Positions 47,955 through 57,364 of a stretch of 64,000 nucleotides of DNA are shown piece after piece. The translations under genes were made by a program, and so were the position numbers. The stretch covers positions 62,001-126,000 of the forward strand of contig JAIYAC010000010.1 in assembly GCA_027489245.1 (NCBI GenBank), written 5' to 3'. Every line of letters begins with the position of its first letter. Position 1 is the stretch's first letter. The notes beneath the pieces were generated by a model. It was not told the DNA's origin. It was given only the letters and a program-made list of their open reading frames with translations, and ran no database searches. The stretch is from Neisseriaceae bacterium. GTDB taxonomy: Bacteria > Pseudomonadota > Gammaproteobacteria > Burkholderiales > Chromobacteriaceae.

Positions 47955-48734
47955 ATGGCCATCAAGATCATCATGGTGCTGGGTGCAACGCTGCTGGCCG
48001 GTGTGGCCCGTGGCGAAACCAGCGTAACAATTTCGTATACCGGCGAGGCGCTGGTGTACGACGGCGAGCTGTCGGCAGCAGCCAACCAGCGCCTGTTTGC
48101 GCTGTTCGACGCCGCCACGGTCAAGCCGCACACGTTGGTGATCAGCAGCAGCGGTGGTGCCTTCAACCTGGGGCTGGCGCTGGGCGAGTGGGTGGCGCAG
48201 CACCGGCTGCGCGTGCACGTGCCGCGCTATTGCAACTCGGCCTGCGCCAACTACGTGTTTACCGCCGCCAGCCACCGCGAGCTGGGCTATCACGCGCTGC
48301 TGGCTTTTCACGGCGGCATGGACGAGGCGCATCGCCAGCGCGCGGCCTACCTGGCGCGCTTTCCTGCCCAGCACCAGGCTGAGGCGCGGCAGCGCTTTGC
48401 CGCCGAAGTAAAAGCAGCCCGCCAGCGCGAGCTGGCCTTCTTTGCCCGCATCGGTGTGGACCCGCAAATCACCAGCTACGGCTACCGCCACTTTCCCCGC
48501 ATCATGCAGCGCTATAACGCCTGGAGTTATTCGCTGCCCATGCTGAGCCACTTTGGCGTGGGGCCCATCACCATCAGCCAGGGCGAGCGCTGGCTGCCGC
48601 GCCCGGCCAACGACAGCCTGCTGATGATCGTGTCGCCACAGCGCTACGGCTGCCTGCCCGCCGGGGGTGTCACCGACCTGCTGTACGACTGCGCCAGCGA
48701 CCAGCCACTGCCGCTGTCTGTGCTGGGTGATTGA
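47955..48734 (+). CDS. Periplasmic ClpP/crotonase-fold protein
   Basis: 259 aa from ATG 47955 (AGGAGG ahead). A signal peptide (AIKIIMVLGATLLAGVARGE) is followed by a ClpP-like domain: TLVISSSGGAFNLGLALGEW, RVHVPRYCNSACANYVFTAA with a possible nucleophile Ser, and ALLAFHGGM with a His. The arrangement Ser-Gly-Gly, S-A-C and H resembles COG3904-type predicted periplasmic proteases. Function unknown. It lies alone after the tnaA terminator. Confidence 0.75.
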   Translation: MAIKIIMVLGATLLAGVARGETSVTISYTGEALVYDGELSAAANQRLFALFDAATVKPHTLVISSSGGAFNLGLALGEWVAQHRLRVHVPRYCNSACANYVFTAASHRELGYHALLAFHGGMDEAHRQRAAYLARFPAQHQAEARQRFAAEVKAARQRELAFFARIGVDPQITSYGYRHFPRIMQRYNAWSYSLPMLSHFGVGPITISQGERWLPRPANDSLLMIVSPQRYGCLPAGGVTDLLYDCASDQPLPLSVLGD

Positions 48735-48785
48735 TAGTTATTCCCATCTAGGGTAGGGTGGCGCTTTACCCGCTGCCTTACCGCC

Positions 48786-49892
48786 ATGAGCCCGCACCTG
48801 GACCACATCCCCGCCGACCTGGTATCCGCCGCCGACTACCAGCGCTACGCCCAGCGCATGATGTCGGCCAACGCCCGCGCCTATATCGATAGCGCCGCCG
48901 CCGACGAGCTGAGCCATGCGGCCAACCTGCAAGCCTTTGCCCGCCACCGCCTGCACACCCGCGTACTGGCCGACGTGCAGGGTGGCCACAGCCGCTGCCA
49001 CCTGCCGGGGCTGGATTTGGCCATGCCGATACTGCTGGCACCGGTGGCGTACCAAAAGCTGGTGCACCCCGACGCCGAACGCAGCGCCGCCTACGCCGCC
49101 AGCGTGATGGGCAGCAGCATGCTGGTCAGCACCCTGGCCAGTACCCAGCTGGAAGACATCGCCGCCGCCGCGCCGTCGCCCTTGTGGTTTCAGCTGTACT
49201 GGCAGCACGACCGCGCCGTGGTGGCGCAGCTGGTGCAGCGCGCCGAAGCCGCCGGCTATACCGCGCTGGTGTTGACCGTCGATGCGCCGCTGGCCGGTGT
49301 GCGCAACACCGAACAGCGCGCCGGCTTTGCGCTGCCCGATGGCGTGGCCGCAGTGAACCTGGCCGCCATGGTGCCGTACCAGCCTGCGTTGGCCGCAGGG
49401 CAGAGCGCGGTGTTCGACGGCATGATGGCCATCGCCCCGCGCTGGGCCGACATCGCCTGGCTGCGCAGCCAGACACGCTTGCCCATCTTGCTGAAAGGCA
49501 TCCTGTCGCCGCATGACGCCGAGCTGGCGCTGCAACACGGCGTGGACGGCCTGATCGTGTCCAACCACGGCGGCCGCGTGCTGGACACCGTACCGGCGGC
49601 GCTGGACGCGCTGCCCGCCATTGCCGCCGTGGTACAGGGCCGTGTGCCGCTGCTGCTGGACGGCGGCGTGCGCCGCGGCAGCGACGTATTCAAGGCGCTG
49701 GCGCTGGGGGCCAGCGCGGTGCTGATCGGCCGCCCGTTCATTCACGCGCTGGCAGTGGCCGGCGCGCTGGGCGTGGCCCACCTGCTACGCACGCTGCACG
49801 AAGAACTGGAAGTGGCCATGGCGCTGACCGGCTGCCGCACGCTGGCCGACATCGGCCCGCACTGCCTGTGGCCCGCGCCGCCTGCCGCGTAG
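48786..49892 (+). CDS. FMN-dependent alpha-hydroxy acid oxidase/dehydrogenase
   Basis: 368 aa, family of lactate dehydrogenase LldD and glycolate oxidase. Seen: ILLAPVAYQKLVHPDAE near 80, the FMN/catalytic region LILLKGILSPHDAELAL-like (ILLKGILSPHDAELAL) and LIVSNHGGRVLDTVPAALDA with the catalytic His, then LLLDGGVRRGSDVFKALALG. It oxidises a 2-hydroxy acid to the 2-oxo acid; which acid is not clear. A weak ribosome site precedes the ATG. Two repeated word copies lie within, and one just after. Confidence 0.88.
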   Translation: MSPHLDHIPADLVSAADYQRYAQRMMSANARAYIDSAAADELSHAANLQAFARHRLHTRVLADVQGGHSRCHLPGLDLAMPILLAPVAYQKLVHPDAERSAAYAASVMGSSMLVSTLASTQLEDIAAAAPSPLWFQLYWQHDRAVVAQLVQRAEAAGYTALVLTVDAPLAGVRNTEQRAGFALPDGVAAVNLAAMVPYQPALAAGQSAVFDGMMAIAPRWADIAWLRSQTRLPILLKGILSPHDAELALQHGVDGLIVSNHGGRVLDTVPAALDALPAIAAVVQGRVPLLLDGGVRRGSDVFKALALGASAVLIGRPFIHALAVAGALGVAHLLRTLHEELEVAMALTGCRTLADIGPHCLWPAPPAA

Positions 49893-49933
49893 CGCGGGTG
49901 GCCAGTGGCCAAGGTTGGCCGCATGGATAACAG

Positions 49934-49960
49934 CAAGGGCAAGCCGCAGGCTTGCCCTTG
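49934..49960. terminator. Perfect 12-bp hairpin between convergent genes, flanked by inverted repeated words
   Basis: CAAGGGCAAGCC / GGCTTGCCCTTG around GCA. There is no U-run, so it may be a weak bidirectional terminator. Two full AAGGTTGGCCGCA words, in opposite orientation, lie at 49912-49923 and 50044-50055 on both sides. Confidence 0.55.
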
Positions 49961-50073
49961 TGCTTTGCCGAGGCTGGCATTTGGCGCCGCTGCCGCGTGG
50001 TTGCCTGCCATTCGTGAAGCCTCCCTCGCACAGCACTGCCGCCTGCGGCCAACCTTGCAGCTGCCTGGCCGCC

Positions 50074-51756
50074 CTACGCTGCGCTATCGAACCACAGTTG
50101 GCGGAAGTCCATCCAGCCGCATTGTGTTAGCGCGATGCCACGCAGCTGCGGGTCGAACTCCAGCCGCATGGTGCTGTGCTGCAGCGGGATCAGCGCGTGC
50201 TCGCGCACCAGCAGGCTAGCGGCCGCGGCGTAGTGCTGCCAGCGCGTGGCGCTGTCCGGCTCGGCCTGGCTGCGGCTTACCCACGCCTGCAGCGCGTGGC
50301 GGGTGGGCTCGGGTAGCCAGGGGTGGAAGCCGGATTCACCCGCCAGCCACTGGTGGCAGCTGTAGTCCAGGTCATCGTTGAGCACTTCGCCGGTTAGCAT
50401 CAGGTCGGCGTTGTGGCGCCAGTGGTTGGCCGCAAACTCGGGGAAATCCAGCACCTGTTGCTCTACCTGACAGCCGGCAGCGGCCAGGCGTGTGCACACT
50501 TGCTCGGCCAGCTGGATGTGGGTGGCCAGCTTGTAGGTGACCAGCCGCAAGCGTGGCGGCAGTACCGGGCGCGGCGCGGTGGCGGGGGCGGGCCAGTGCT
50601 GCCACTGCGCCAGCATGCCCAGTGCACGTTGGCCGCCCAGCTCGGCCGGCCAGTGCGCCGGGTGTAGCCAGGCGGCGAGGGCAGCACGCTGGCTGGTGTT
50701 CAGCGTGGCAGGGTTGGCGCACACATAGCTGCAGCCGGGCTCGGCTTGTAGGGTGTACTGCCCTTGTGGCGGGGTGTGGCCGTGGTAGCCCAACCGCACG
50801 TCCAGCCTGGCGCGGGTGGCGTCGTCGTTCACTACCCAGATGTCCACTTCGTCCAGCAGCGGCCGCGCCTGCCAGTAGCGCTCGAAGGCGCGTAGCGTGG
50901 CACGGTGGGCGTTATTGACGCTCAGGCGGAACGGCCCGGTGCCGCTGGGCAGGCGGCCAAAGTCGGCTTGCGGCCAACGTTCGCGTGGCAGGATTACCGC
51001 GCAGCTATCGGCCAGCCGGTGTGGCAGCAGGGCGTCCGGCTGCGACAGGGTAATGTGTATTTCATGCGGCGCGGGCAGCTGTACCGATACCAGGTGGGCG
51101 AACAGGCGCTGGAACGGGCCGGGCTCGTCGCGCAGGCGGTACAGCGTCTGGCGCACGTCTTCGCCTTCCAGTGGGCGGCCGTGGTGGAACAGCACGCCGG
51201 GGCGCAGCACGAAGCGCCATTGTTGCAGGCTGGCGTCGTGCTGCCAGTGGTGGGCCAGCGCTGGCGCGATGCGGCCGCTGTCGCGCTGGTAGCAGGTCAG
51301 GCCGTCGAATAGCTGGCGTATCAGATGGCATTCGGTACGGCGGTTGATCTGCACCGGGTCCAGGCTGTGCAGTGGCCGGTAAAACGGGATGCGTAGCCGC
51401 TGTTCGCTGCCGGGCTGTACGCCCAGATAGGCGGGCAGTAGCTCGCCCAGGCGCTGGCGGCTGGCGGGGGTGAGCTGCTGCATGGCGCTTTCGATGTCGC
51501 CGCGTGCCAGGTGTTGCTGCAGCGCGTCGGCTTCCAGCGTGGCAGGGTGGGTGTGGAACTGCAGCTGCGACAGTTGGCCGCGCCCGCGCCCGGCCTGCCA
51601 TTGCAGCCAGCCGTGGCCGGCCAGCGTGGCCAGTACAGCACGGGCGTGGCGCGGGCTGCAGCATAGCTGTTCGGCCACCTGCTCCAGCCGGGCGGGGCCG
51701 CTCTGGCCGTGGCGAGCGTGGTACAGGCGCTGGTAGTACTGACGGGCCTTTTGCAT
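50074..51756 (-). CDS. sgrR: SgrR-type regulator with solute-binding domain
   Basis: 560 aa. The N-terminal winged helix (RLEQVAEQLCCSPRHARAVL) at residues 23-60 is followed by a domain related to periplasmic oligopeptide-binding proteins (IPFYRPLHSLDPVQINRRTE onward). This fusion is characteristic of SgrR, which in E. coli responds to phosphosugar stress and controls sgrS and setA. Here the divergent neighbour is an MFS exporter, which recalls the sgrR-setA pairing. Only 93 bp separate the genes, so an SgrS-like RNA would hardly fit. The ligand may differ from that in E. coli. Confidence 0.8.
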   Translation of the reverse strand: MQKARQYYQRLYHARHGQSGPARLEQVAEQLCCSPRHARAVLATLAGHGWLQWQAGRGRGQLSQLQFHTHPATLEADALQQHLARGDIESAMQQLTPASRQRLGELLPAYLGVQPGSEQRLRIPFYRPLHSLDPVQINRRTECHLIRQLFDGLTCYQRDSGRIAPALAHHWQHDASLQQWRFVLRPGVLFHHGRPLEGEDVRQTLYRLRDEPGPFQRLFAHLVSVQLPAPHEIHITLSQPDALLPHRLADSCAVILPRERWPQADFGRLPSGTGPFRLSVNNAHRATLRAFERYWQARPLLDEVDIWVVNDDATRARLDVRLGYHGHTPPQGQYTLQAEPGCSYVCANPATLNTSQRAALAAWLHPAHWPAELGGQRALGMLAQWQHWPAPATAPRPVLPPRLRLVTYKLATHIQLAEQVCTRLAAAGCQVEQQVLDFPEFAANHWRHNADLMLTGEVLNDDLDYSCHQWLAGESGFHPWLPEPTRHALQAWVSRSQAEPDSATRWQHYAAAASLLVREHALIPLQHSTMRLEFDPQLRGIALTQCGWMDFRQLWFDSAA

Positions 51757-51849
51757 AAAAGCGGAACGCCTGGTGAATTTGTCTCCTGTTTAGCTTCCGC
51801 TTTTTGCGGGCATGCTGTCCAGCCATATCGCGTTGGAAAGGAACAGGAC

Positions 51850-53058
51850 ATGCAGCAAGCAGGGCAGGGCGGGGGGCTGTGGCAGCAGCCGGTGTTTGTG
51901 GGGTTGTTTGCCAGCACGCTGTTTCTGGCGCTGGGCAGCCAGATTTATCAGCTGGCTTTGCCGCTGATCCTGTACGAGCTGACGCATTCGCTGAATGCCA
52001 TGAGCCAGCTGCGGGCGGTGGAGTTCCTGCCCAACTTGCTGCTGGCGGTATTCATCGGCGTGTGGGTAGATCGCGTGTGCCGCCGCCGCTGGGCGCAGCG
52101 CAGCCTGCTGGCGATGGCGCTATTGCTGGGCATAGCGGGCGGCTTGCTGGCGCAAGGCTGGCTGCCCGTGTGGCTGTTTTACCCGCTGGCTTTCGTGATG
52201 ATGCTGTGCAACTACATTACGGCCATCTGCCGCTTTGGCCTGGTGAAGCACAGCGTGCCGCAGGCATTGCTGATGCCGGCCACCAGCTACCTGAATACGC
52301 TGTTCAACCTGTTTGCCGTGACCGGGCCGATGCTGTCCGGCCTGCTGATTGCTTTTGCCTCGCTGGCGTGGGGCATGTGGTTGCCGGCGCTATTGTTTGT
52401 GCTGTCGTCGCTGGCTTTGCTGCGGGTACCGGCCATGCCACCGCTGGCGGCCAGCGAGCGCCATTTCGCCACTGAGTTGGCCGCAGGCTGGGCCGCGCTG
52501 CGTGCCAACCGCCCGCTGTGGCAGCTGGCGTGGGCGGTGGTGCTGGCCAACGGCGCCAGTGGTGTGGCCGAGGTGCTGCAGCTGTTCCGCCTGCGCGACA
52601 GCCTGGGGCTGAGCCCGGCACAGCTGGGTGTGCTGTACGGCGTGGCTGGCATAGGTGGTATTGCTGCCGGCCTGAGCGTGACCTGGCTGCGGCAGCGGTT
52701 CGGCCTGGGGCGGGTGGTGATGCTGGCGTTTGCGCTGGAAGGGCTGGGTATGGTGGCAATGGCGATACTGCAGCAGGTATGGCTACTGGGGCTGGTGATG
52801 CTGGCCAGCAGCTTTGTGGTGGTATGCGGCAATGTCTGTGTGTGGAGTTACCGCCAGGAAAGCACGCCGCTGGCGTTGATAGGCCGGGTGTCCGGTATCA
52901 CCGGCTCGCTGTTCAAGCTGCTGATGCCGCTGGGGCTGTGGCTGTCGGGTGCGCTGGCCGGCAGCTGGCCGCTGTCGCAGCTGATGTTGGCCGCAGCGCT
53001 GCTGTCTGTGCTGGCTGCGTTGTGTTGCCGGCTGGGGGCGGTGTACCGCGTGGCGTGA
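51850..53058 (+). CDS. MFS transporter (exporter-like)
   Basis: 402 aa from ATG 51850 (AAAGGAACAGG ahead). Twelve membrane helices; the loop between helices 2 and 3 reads GVWVDRVCRRRWAQR, the MFS G-x-x-x-D-R-x-x-R/K motif. It is closer to the EntS/MFS_3-type exporters than to SetA. Divergent from sgrR, which probably controls it. Substrate unknown; export of a sugar or small metabolite is a guess by analogy. Confidence 0.85.
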   Translation: MQQAGQGGGLWQQPVFVGLFASTLFLALGSQIYQLALPLILYELTHSLNAMSQLRAVEFLPNLLLAVFIGVWVDRVCRRRWAQRSLLAMALLLGIAGGLLAQGWLPVWLFYPLAFVMMLCNYITAICRFGLVKHSVPQALLMPATSYLNTLFNLFAVTGPMLSGLLIAFASLAWGMWLPALLFVLSSLALLRVPAMPPLAASERHFATELAAGWAALRANRPLWQLAWAVVLANGASGVAEVLQLFRLRDSLGLSPAQLGVLYGVAGIGGIAAGLSVTWLRQRFGLGRVVMLAFALEGLGMVAMAILQQVWLLGLVMLASSFVVVCGNVCVWSYRQESTPLALIGRVSGITGSLFKLLMPLGLWLSGALAGSWPLSQLMLAAALLSVLAALCCRLGAVYRVA

Positions 53059-53104
53059 TGTTTGCCGGGTGGTTTGCGGCCAACCTTGTGTTATCCAGGC
53101 AATG

Positions 53105-53132
53105 AAAAAGGCAGCCGTCTGGCTGCCTTTTT
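53105..53132. terminator. Bidirectional terminator between MFS gene and the ybaY-like gene
   Basis: AAAAAGGCAGCC / GGCTGCCTTTTT around GTCT; U-runs on both strands. A repeated word lies 20 bp upstream (53075). Confidence 0.9.
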
Positions 53133-53148
53133 GCGATGCGTGGCGGCT

Positions 53149-53538
53149 TTACTGCCCCACCATCACCAGCCGCAGATCCAGCTTGTTGGCCAGGTTGCCT
53201 ACCGGCTCGGCGGCTTGCATGCGCAGCTCGCCGTCGACAAACAGGCGGGCGTCCACTGCGTACTGGCGGCCGGGCTTGACCGCGGCGTAGTCGTAGCACA
53301 GCGAGAAGGCGATGGGGGTGCCGACTTTTTCCAGCGTCTGTTCGGCCAGTACGGCGGGGGCGCCGCTGGTGACGTCAAGCAGGCGTACGCGCAGCAGGGT
53401 TTTGTCACGCGGGTAGGCGATGCGCTCCTGGTAGAAGGCGCTACCCGTGACATAGCCCATGCCGGGGCGGGTGGCGCAGGCAGCCAGGGTACTGGCTGCC
53501 AGGCCCAGTAGCAGGTGGCGGCGGTCGAGGTGGCTCAT
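53149..53538 (-). CDS. YbaY/YscW-family lipoprotein
   Basis: 129 aa from ATG 53538. A lipoprotein signal (LLLGLAASTLAAC, Cys at about residue 20) is followed by a YbaY-type beta domain: VTGSAFYQERIAYPRDKTLL, VRLLDVTS and a C-terminal KLDLRLVMVGQ. The family (PF09619) is of outer-membrane or periplasmic lipoproteins with unclear function. It overlaps the fixH stop by one base (TGATG) and thus rides at the end of the cbb3 operon. Confidence 0.85.
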   Translation of the reverse strand: MSHLDRRHLLLGLAASTLAACATRPGMGYVTGSAFYQERIAYPRDKTLLRVRLLDVTSGAPAVLAEQTLEKVGTPIAFSLCYDYAAVKPGRQYAVDARLFVDGELRMQAAEPVGNLANKLDLRLVMVGQ

Positions 53539-54062
53539 CAGTGTTCTACCGGTTCCAGTTTGGGGTTGCCCAGCTGCACCATGGCGCTTTCGCCAGGGCG
53601 CCATTCGCCTTGCAGGCGCCAGCTACCGGCTTTGTCTTCCAGGCGCAGATACCAGTGTTTGGCATTCCCCGGGGTGATGCGTGCCTGGTAGATGTTGTCT
53701 GCCTGGCGGGTAAGGAGGACGCGCTGGTCGTCTTGCTGGCGGGTAGGGTGCAGCAGGGTCAGGGTAAGGTCGCCCTGCAGCGGGGCCTGGCTGGTGGTGA
53801 CGATGCGCACCGACTGCTGGTCGTCGCTGAACATGGCTTGGGCGCTGATACCCAGGCTGACGGCGGCTTTATCGCGTGTCAGTTCCAGGTTGATGTCTTT
53901 GCCGCGCTTGTAGTAGTCGTCATTCACCATGTCGTCTGCGGTCACGACCGCAATGCGAAAGGTGATGATGCCGGCCACTACGGCCAGAAAAGGGCCGGCC
54001 ATGAGTAGCCATGGCCAGCGGTCTTTGTACCAGGGGCGCGGGGCCCCGGTGTGGTTTTGCAT
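53538..54062 (-). CDS. fixH: FixH, cbb3 oxidase assembly protein
   Basis: 174 aa. One N-terminal membrane helix (WPWLLMAGPFLAVVAGIITF), then DDMVNDDYYKRGKDINLELT, the conserved FixH stretch, and a periplasmic immunoglobulin-like domain. FixH helps mature the cbb3 oxidase. Usual partners ccoI and ccoS are not adjacent here. It follows ccoG by 3 bp. Confidence 0.9.
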   Translation of the reverse strand: MQNHTGAPRPWYKDRWPWLLMAGPFLAVVAGIITFRIAVVTADDMVNDDYYKRGKDINLELTRDKAAVSLGISAQAMFSDDQQSVRIVTTSQAPLQGDLTLTLLHPTRQQDDQRVLLTRQADNIYQARITPGNAKHWYLRLEDKAGSWRLQGEWRPGESAMVQLGNPKLEPVEH

Positions 54063-54065
54063 GCC

Positions 54066-55484
54066 TTATTCCCCGATAAAGCTGGATTTCTCTTCTACGC
54101 TGGCCTGATTGGTCAGCGACTCGATGGTGAAGTGAATCTCGTGGCTGCCTTTGGTGGCAATTTCCGGTGCAACCTGGGCGCGTACGGACACCAGCTCGTT
54201 GCTCATGCCTTCTACGCGCACTTGCGGGTGCTCGCTAACCAGCTTGATTCCTTCCAGACCTTCTACTTTGATGCGGAATGTCTGCACTTGTTCCGATACG
54301 TTCATGATACGGATGCTGTAGGTGTTTTCCAGCAGGCCGTCATTGGTTTCCCGTACCAGGGATGCGCGATCCCGAATGATATCTACCTTGAACGGTTTGC
54401 GCATGCTGAGCGAGGCGATGGCGGCGATGAAGATGACCGACAGCACCAGCATGTACATGACAACCCGTGGCCGTTTCAGGCGGGAGACGATGGCGCTTTC
54501 TGGGTATTTGCCTTCCAGTGCGGCTTCGGTGGTGTAGCGGATCAGGCCTTTGGGGCTGCCGATTTTCACCATGACTTCGTCGCAGGCGTCGATACAGGCG
54601 GCGCAGCCGATGCATTCGTATTGCAGGCCGTTACGGATGTCGATGCCGGTAGGGCAGACCTGTACGCAGATACCGCAGTTGATGCAGTCGCCCAGGTTGG
54701 CTTGCTCCTGGCCTTTTTTGCGGGCACCGCGCGGTTCGCCGCGTTTTTCGTCGTAGGAGATGATCAGGGTGTCTTCATCGAACATGGCGCTCTGGAAGCG
54801 GGCATAGGGGCACATGTACATGCACACCTGTTCGCGCATATGGGCGGCCAGCAGGTAGGTGAAGCCGGCGTAGAAGAACATCCAGAAGGTTTCCCACGTG
54901 CCGTAGTTGAACGTCGGCATGGCCTTGAGCAGGTCTTGCATGGGGGTGAAGTAGCCTACCAGGGTAAAGCCGGTCCACAGCGAAAACAGGATCATGATGC
55001 CGTGCGAGGTACCTTTGATACGCAGCTTGCGCAGGCTCCACGGTTCTTTATCCAGCTTGATGCGCTTGTTGCGGTCGCCTTCGATTTTCTCTTCGATCCA
55101 CAGCATGATTTCGGTGTACACCGTTTGCGGACAGGAGTAACCGCACCACAGGCGGCCGGCAATGGTGGTCCAGGTAAACAGGCCGAAGGCGCTACACATC
55201 AGCAGGGCGGCTAGGTAGACGAAGTCCTGCGGCATGATGGTGAGGCCGAACAGGTAGAACTTGCGGCTAACCAGGTCGAACAGCACGGCCTGGCGACCGT
55301 TCCACTGCAGCCAGGGCAGGCCGAAGTACACCAGCTGTGTAGCAATGACAAACAGGATGCGCCAGTTGGCAAACACGCCTTTTGCGCTGCGCGGATAAAT
55401 TTTCTTTTGCGCTGCATACAGCGAAACGGTTTCACCCTGGGGTTTTTCTACCTTTACCCCGATATCTTTCAGCTTGTTGCTCAT
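54066..55484 (-). CDS. ccoG: CcoG, membrane-bound ferredoxin-like copper reductase for cbb3 assembly
   Basis: 472 aa from ATG 55484 (AAGGAAAG ahead). Several membrane helices surround GRLWCGYSCPQTVYTEIML (the N-terminal Cys motif) and two [4Fe-4S] sites: CINCGICVQVCPTGIDIRNG and CIGCAACIDACDEVMVKIG. CcoG has been shown in other bacteria to reduce copper for insertion into cbb3 oxidase. It is separated from ccoP by 150 bp with a hairpin between, so it may be transcribed partly on its own. Confidence 0.95.
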   Translation of the reverse strand: MSNKLKDIGVKVEKPQGETVSLYAAQKKIYPRSAKGVFANWRILFVIATQLVYFGLPWLQWNGRQAVLFDLVSRKFYLFGLTIMPQDFVYLAALLMCSAFGLFTWTTIAGRLWCGYSCPQTVYTEIMLWIEEKIEGDRNKRIKLDKEPWSLRKLRIKGTSHGIMILFSLWTGFTLVGYFTPMQDLLKAMPTFNYGTWETFWMFFYAGFTYLLAAHMREQVCMYMCPYARFQSAMFDEDTLIISYDEKRGEPRGARKKGQEQANLGDCINCGICVQVCPTGIDIRNGLQYECIGCAACIDACDEVMVKIGSPKGLIRYTTEAALEGKYPESAIVSRLKRPRVVMYMLVLSVIFIAAIASLSMRKPFKVDIIRDRASLVRETNDGLLENTYSIRIMNVSEQVQTFRIKVEGLEGIKLVSEHPQVRVEGMSNELVSVRAQVAPEIATKGSHEIHFTIESLTNQASVEEKSSFIGE

Positions 55485-55596
55485 CTGGCTTTCCTTGGAG
55501 AACGCTTCATAAAGCACCCAGCGTATTCTAGGGTCTTTATGAAGCATGCTTGATGCTAAAACAATTCACAAACAAATAAAATGTTAGCACAAAAGA

Positions 55597-55620
55597 TACT
55601 GCCCGCTTGCGCGGGCAGTA
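55597..55620 (-). terminator. Hairpin after ccoP, partial terminator
   Basis: ATACTGCCCGC / GCGGGCAGTAT around TTGC; on the minus strand CTTTTG follows. It may lower ccoG-fixH transcription relative to the oxidase genes. Confidence 0.75.
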
Positions 55621-55634
55621 TTGAGCAGGGTCAA

Positions 55635-56549
55635 TTACTGGGCTTTGGCGTTATTGGACAAGCCATAAACGTAAGCGGTCAGCAGGTGAACCTTGCCATC
55701 ACCCAGGAAGTCTTTCCAGGCTGGCATCTGGTTGTTGCGGCCGTTGGTAACGGTTTCGATGATGGTTTTTTCGGTACCACCATACAGCCATACATTGTCG
55801 GTCAGGTTAGGGGCGCCCATGGCCTGGTTACCTTTACCATCCGGGCCGTGGCAGGCTGCACACACCGCAGTAAAGGTTTCCTTGCCGCGTGCTGCGCGGT
55901 CGGCATCGTGTTTCTTGCCGGACAGCGACATGGCGTAGTTGGCAACATCCTTCACTTTTTCTTCACCGAAGGCAGCACCAAATGCAGGCATCTGGCCCTG
56001 GCGACCTGCAGCGATGGTGGTGTGGATGGTTTTTTCATCGCCACCATACAGCCAGTCGTTGTCGGTCAGGTTCGGGAAGCCTTTGGCACCGCGTGCGTCA
56101 GAGCCGTGGCACTGTACACAGTAGGTCTGGAACAGGCGTTTACCCATGGCTTGTGCTTCCGGGTCGGCAGCTACTGCCTTGACGTCCTGTTTCAGGTACT
56201 TGTCGTACAGCGGCTGGTATTTTGCCTCTGCCTGGGCTTTTTCTTCCTTGTACTGGCCTACTGCAGTCCAGCCACGAATACCTTTCCAGGTACCCAGGCC
56301 CGGGTACAGTACCAGGTAGCCTGCAGCAAACATCAGGGTCAGATAGAACATCAACATCCACCAGCGTGGCAGCGGGTTGTTGTATTCAGCCAGGTCATCG
56401 TCCCAGATATGGCCGGTGATCTGAACTTCTTCACCTTTCTTGACAGTGGTTTTCGATTGCGAGAACAGCAGGTAGGTCAAACCTACCAGACCCACAATCA
56501 CCACTACGGCGATATATACGCCCCAGAAATCACTCACAAAATCACTCAT
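55635..56549 (-). CDS. ccoP: Cytochrome c oxidase cbb3 subunit III, diheme
   Basis: 304 aa. Two membrane helices near the N-terminus (VVIVGLVGLTYLLF and LMFAAGYLVLYPGLG) anchor two cytochrome c domains with CVQCHGSDARG and CAACHGPDGKG heme sites; the Met ligands are in later Gly-Gln-Met-Pro stretches. It passes electrons to CcoO/CcoN. Its start overlaps the ccoQ stop (ATGA). Confidence 0.95.
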   Translation of the reverse strand: MSDFVSDFWGVYIAVVVIVGLVGLTYLLFSQSKTTVKKGEEVQITGHIWDDDLAEYNNPLPRWWMLMFYLTLMFAAGYLVLYPGLGTWKGIRGWTAVGQYKEEKAQAEAKYQPLYDKYLKQDVKAVAADPEAQAMGKRLFQTYCVQCHGSDARGAKGFPNLTDNDWLYGGDEKTIHTTIAAGRQGQMPAFGAAFGEEKVKDVANYAMSLSGKKHDADRAARGKETFTAVCAACHGPDGKGNQAMGAPNLTDNVWLYGGTEKTIIETVTNGRNNQMPAWKDFLGDGKVHLLTAYVYGLSNNAKAQ

Positions 56550-56728
56550 TGCTTCGCTCCGTTGGAAGCGTTATCCGCCGCTGGCGTGTCGTCCTCGTCC
56601 ATCACGAGGTTGGCCGCTTCGTCATAACGCTTCTTGGCTTTTTTACCGAAGGCACCCAATGCAATCACGATAAACACGGTGAAGCAGAATACCGTGAACA
56701 GGATGCGCCCCAGATTAGTCCAGTCCAT
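56546..56728 (-). CDS. ccoQ: cbb3 oxidase subunit IV
   Basis: 60 aa. One membrane helix (ILFTVFCFTVFIVIALGAF) and a charged tail GKKAKKRYDEAANLVMDED, the typical CcoQ layout. It stabilises the oxidase. Only 3 bp from ccoO and overlapping ccoP. A near-copy of the repeated word lies within. Confidence 0.9.
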   Translation of the reverse strand: MDWTNLGRILFTVFCFTVFIVIALGAFGKKAKKRYDEAANLVMDEDDTPAADNASNGAKQ

Positions 56729-56731
56729 GGC

Positions 56732-57346
56732 TTAACGCGCGTTCTTCAGTGCAAGACCCAGGCCTTGCAGGTAGGCGATCAGCGCGTCCAGCTCGGACTT
56801 GCCTTCAACCTGGGCTTTCGCCTCTGCAATTTCCTTGTCGGTGTACGGCACACCTACTTTGGTCAGTGCAGTCATCTTGGCAGCTACACCATCAGCGTCG
56901 GCCAGGTTGCGTGCCAGCCATGGGAAGGCAGGCATGTTGGACTCGGGTACCACGTCACGCGGGTTGGTCAGGTGAACACGGTGCCATTCGTCGGAATAAC
57001 GGCCACCTACGCGGGCCAGATCCGGGCCGGTACGCTTGGAGCCCCACTGGAACGGGTGGTCGTAGACCGATTCGCCGGCTACGGAGTAGTGGCCATAGCG
57101 CTCGGTTTCCGCACGGAACGGACGAATCATCTGCGAGTGGCAGGTGTAGCAGCCTTCGCGGATGTAGATGTCACGGCCAGTCAGCTGCAGCGCGGTGTAA
57201 GGCTTTACACCGGCTACCGGCTGGGTGGTGGACTTCTGGAACATCAACGGTACGATCTCGATCAGGGCGGCCACGCTGATAACCAGCAGGGTCAGCACGA
57301 TCAGATACGCTACGTTTTCTTCAATCAGTTTCTGGATCTTTTCCAT
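56732..57346 (-). CDS. ccoO: cbb3 oxidase subunit II, monoheme cytochrome c
   Basis: 204 aa. An N-terminal membrane helix ([20 protein letters not shown]) and the heme site [20 protein letters not shown]; the family stretch [18 protein letters not shown] follows. It takes electrons from CcoP to CcoN. AAGGAAAC precedes the start. Confidence 0.95.
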   Translation of the reverse strand: MEKIQKLIEENVAYLIVLTLLVISVAALIEIVPLMFQKSTTQPVAGVKPYTALQLTGRDIYIREGCYTCHSQMIRPFRAETERYGHYSVAGESVYDHPFQWGSKRTGPDLARVGGRYSDEWHRVHLTNPRDVVPESNMPAFPWLARNLADADGVAAKMTALTKVGVPYTDKEIAEAKAQVEGKSELDALIAYLQGLGLALKNAR

Positions 57347-57364
57347 GATGTTTCCTTGGCTACC

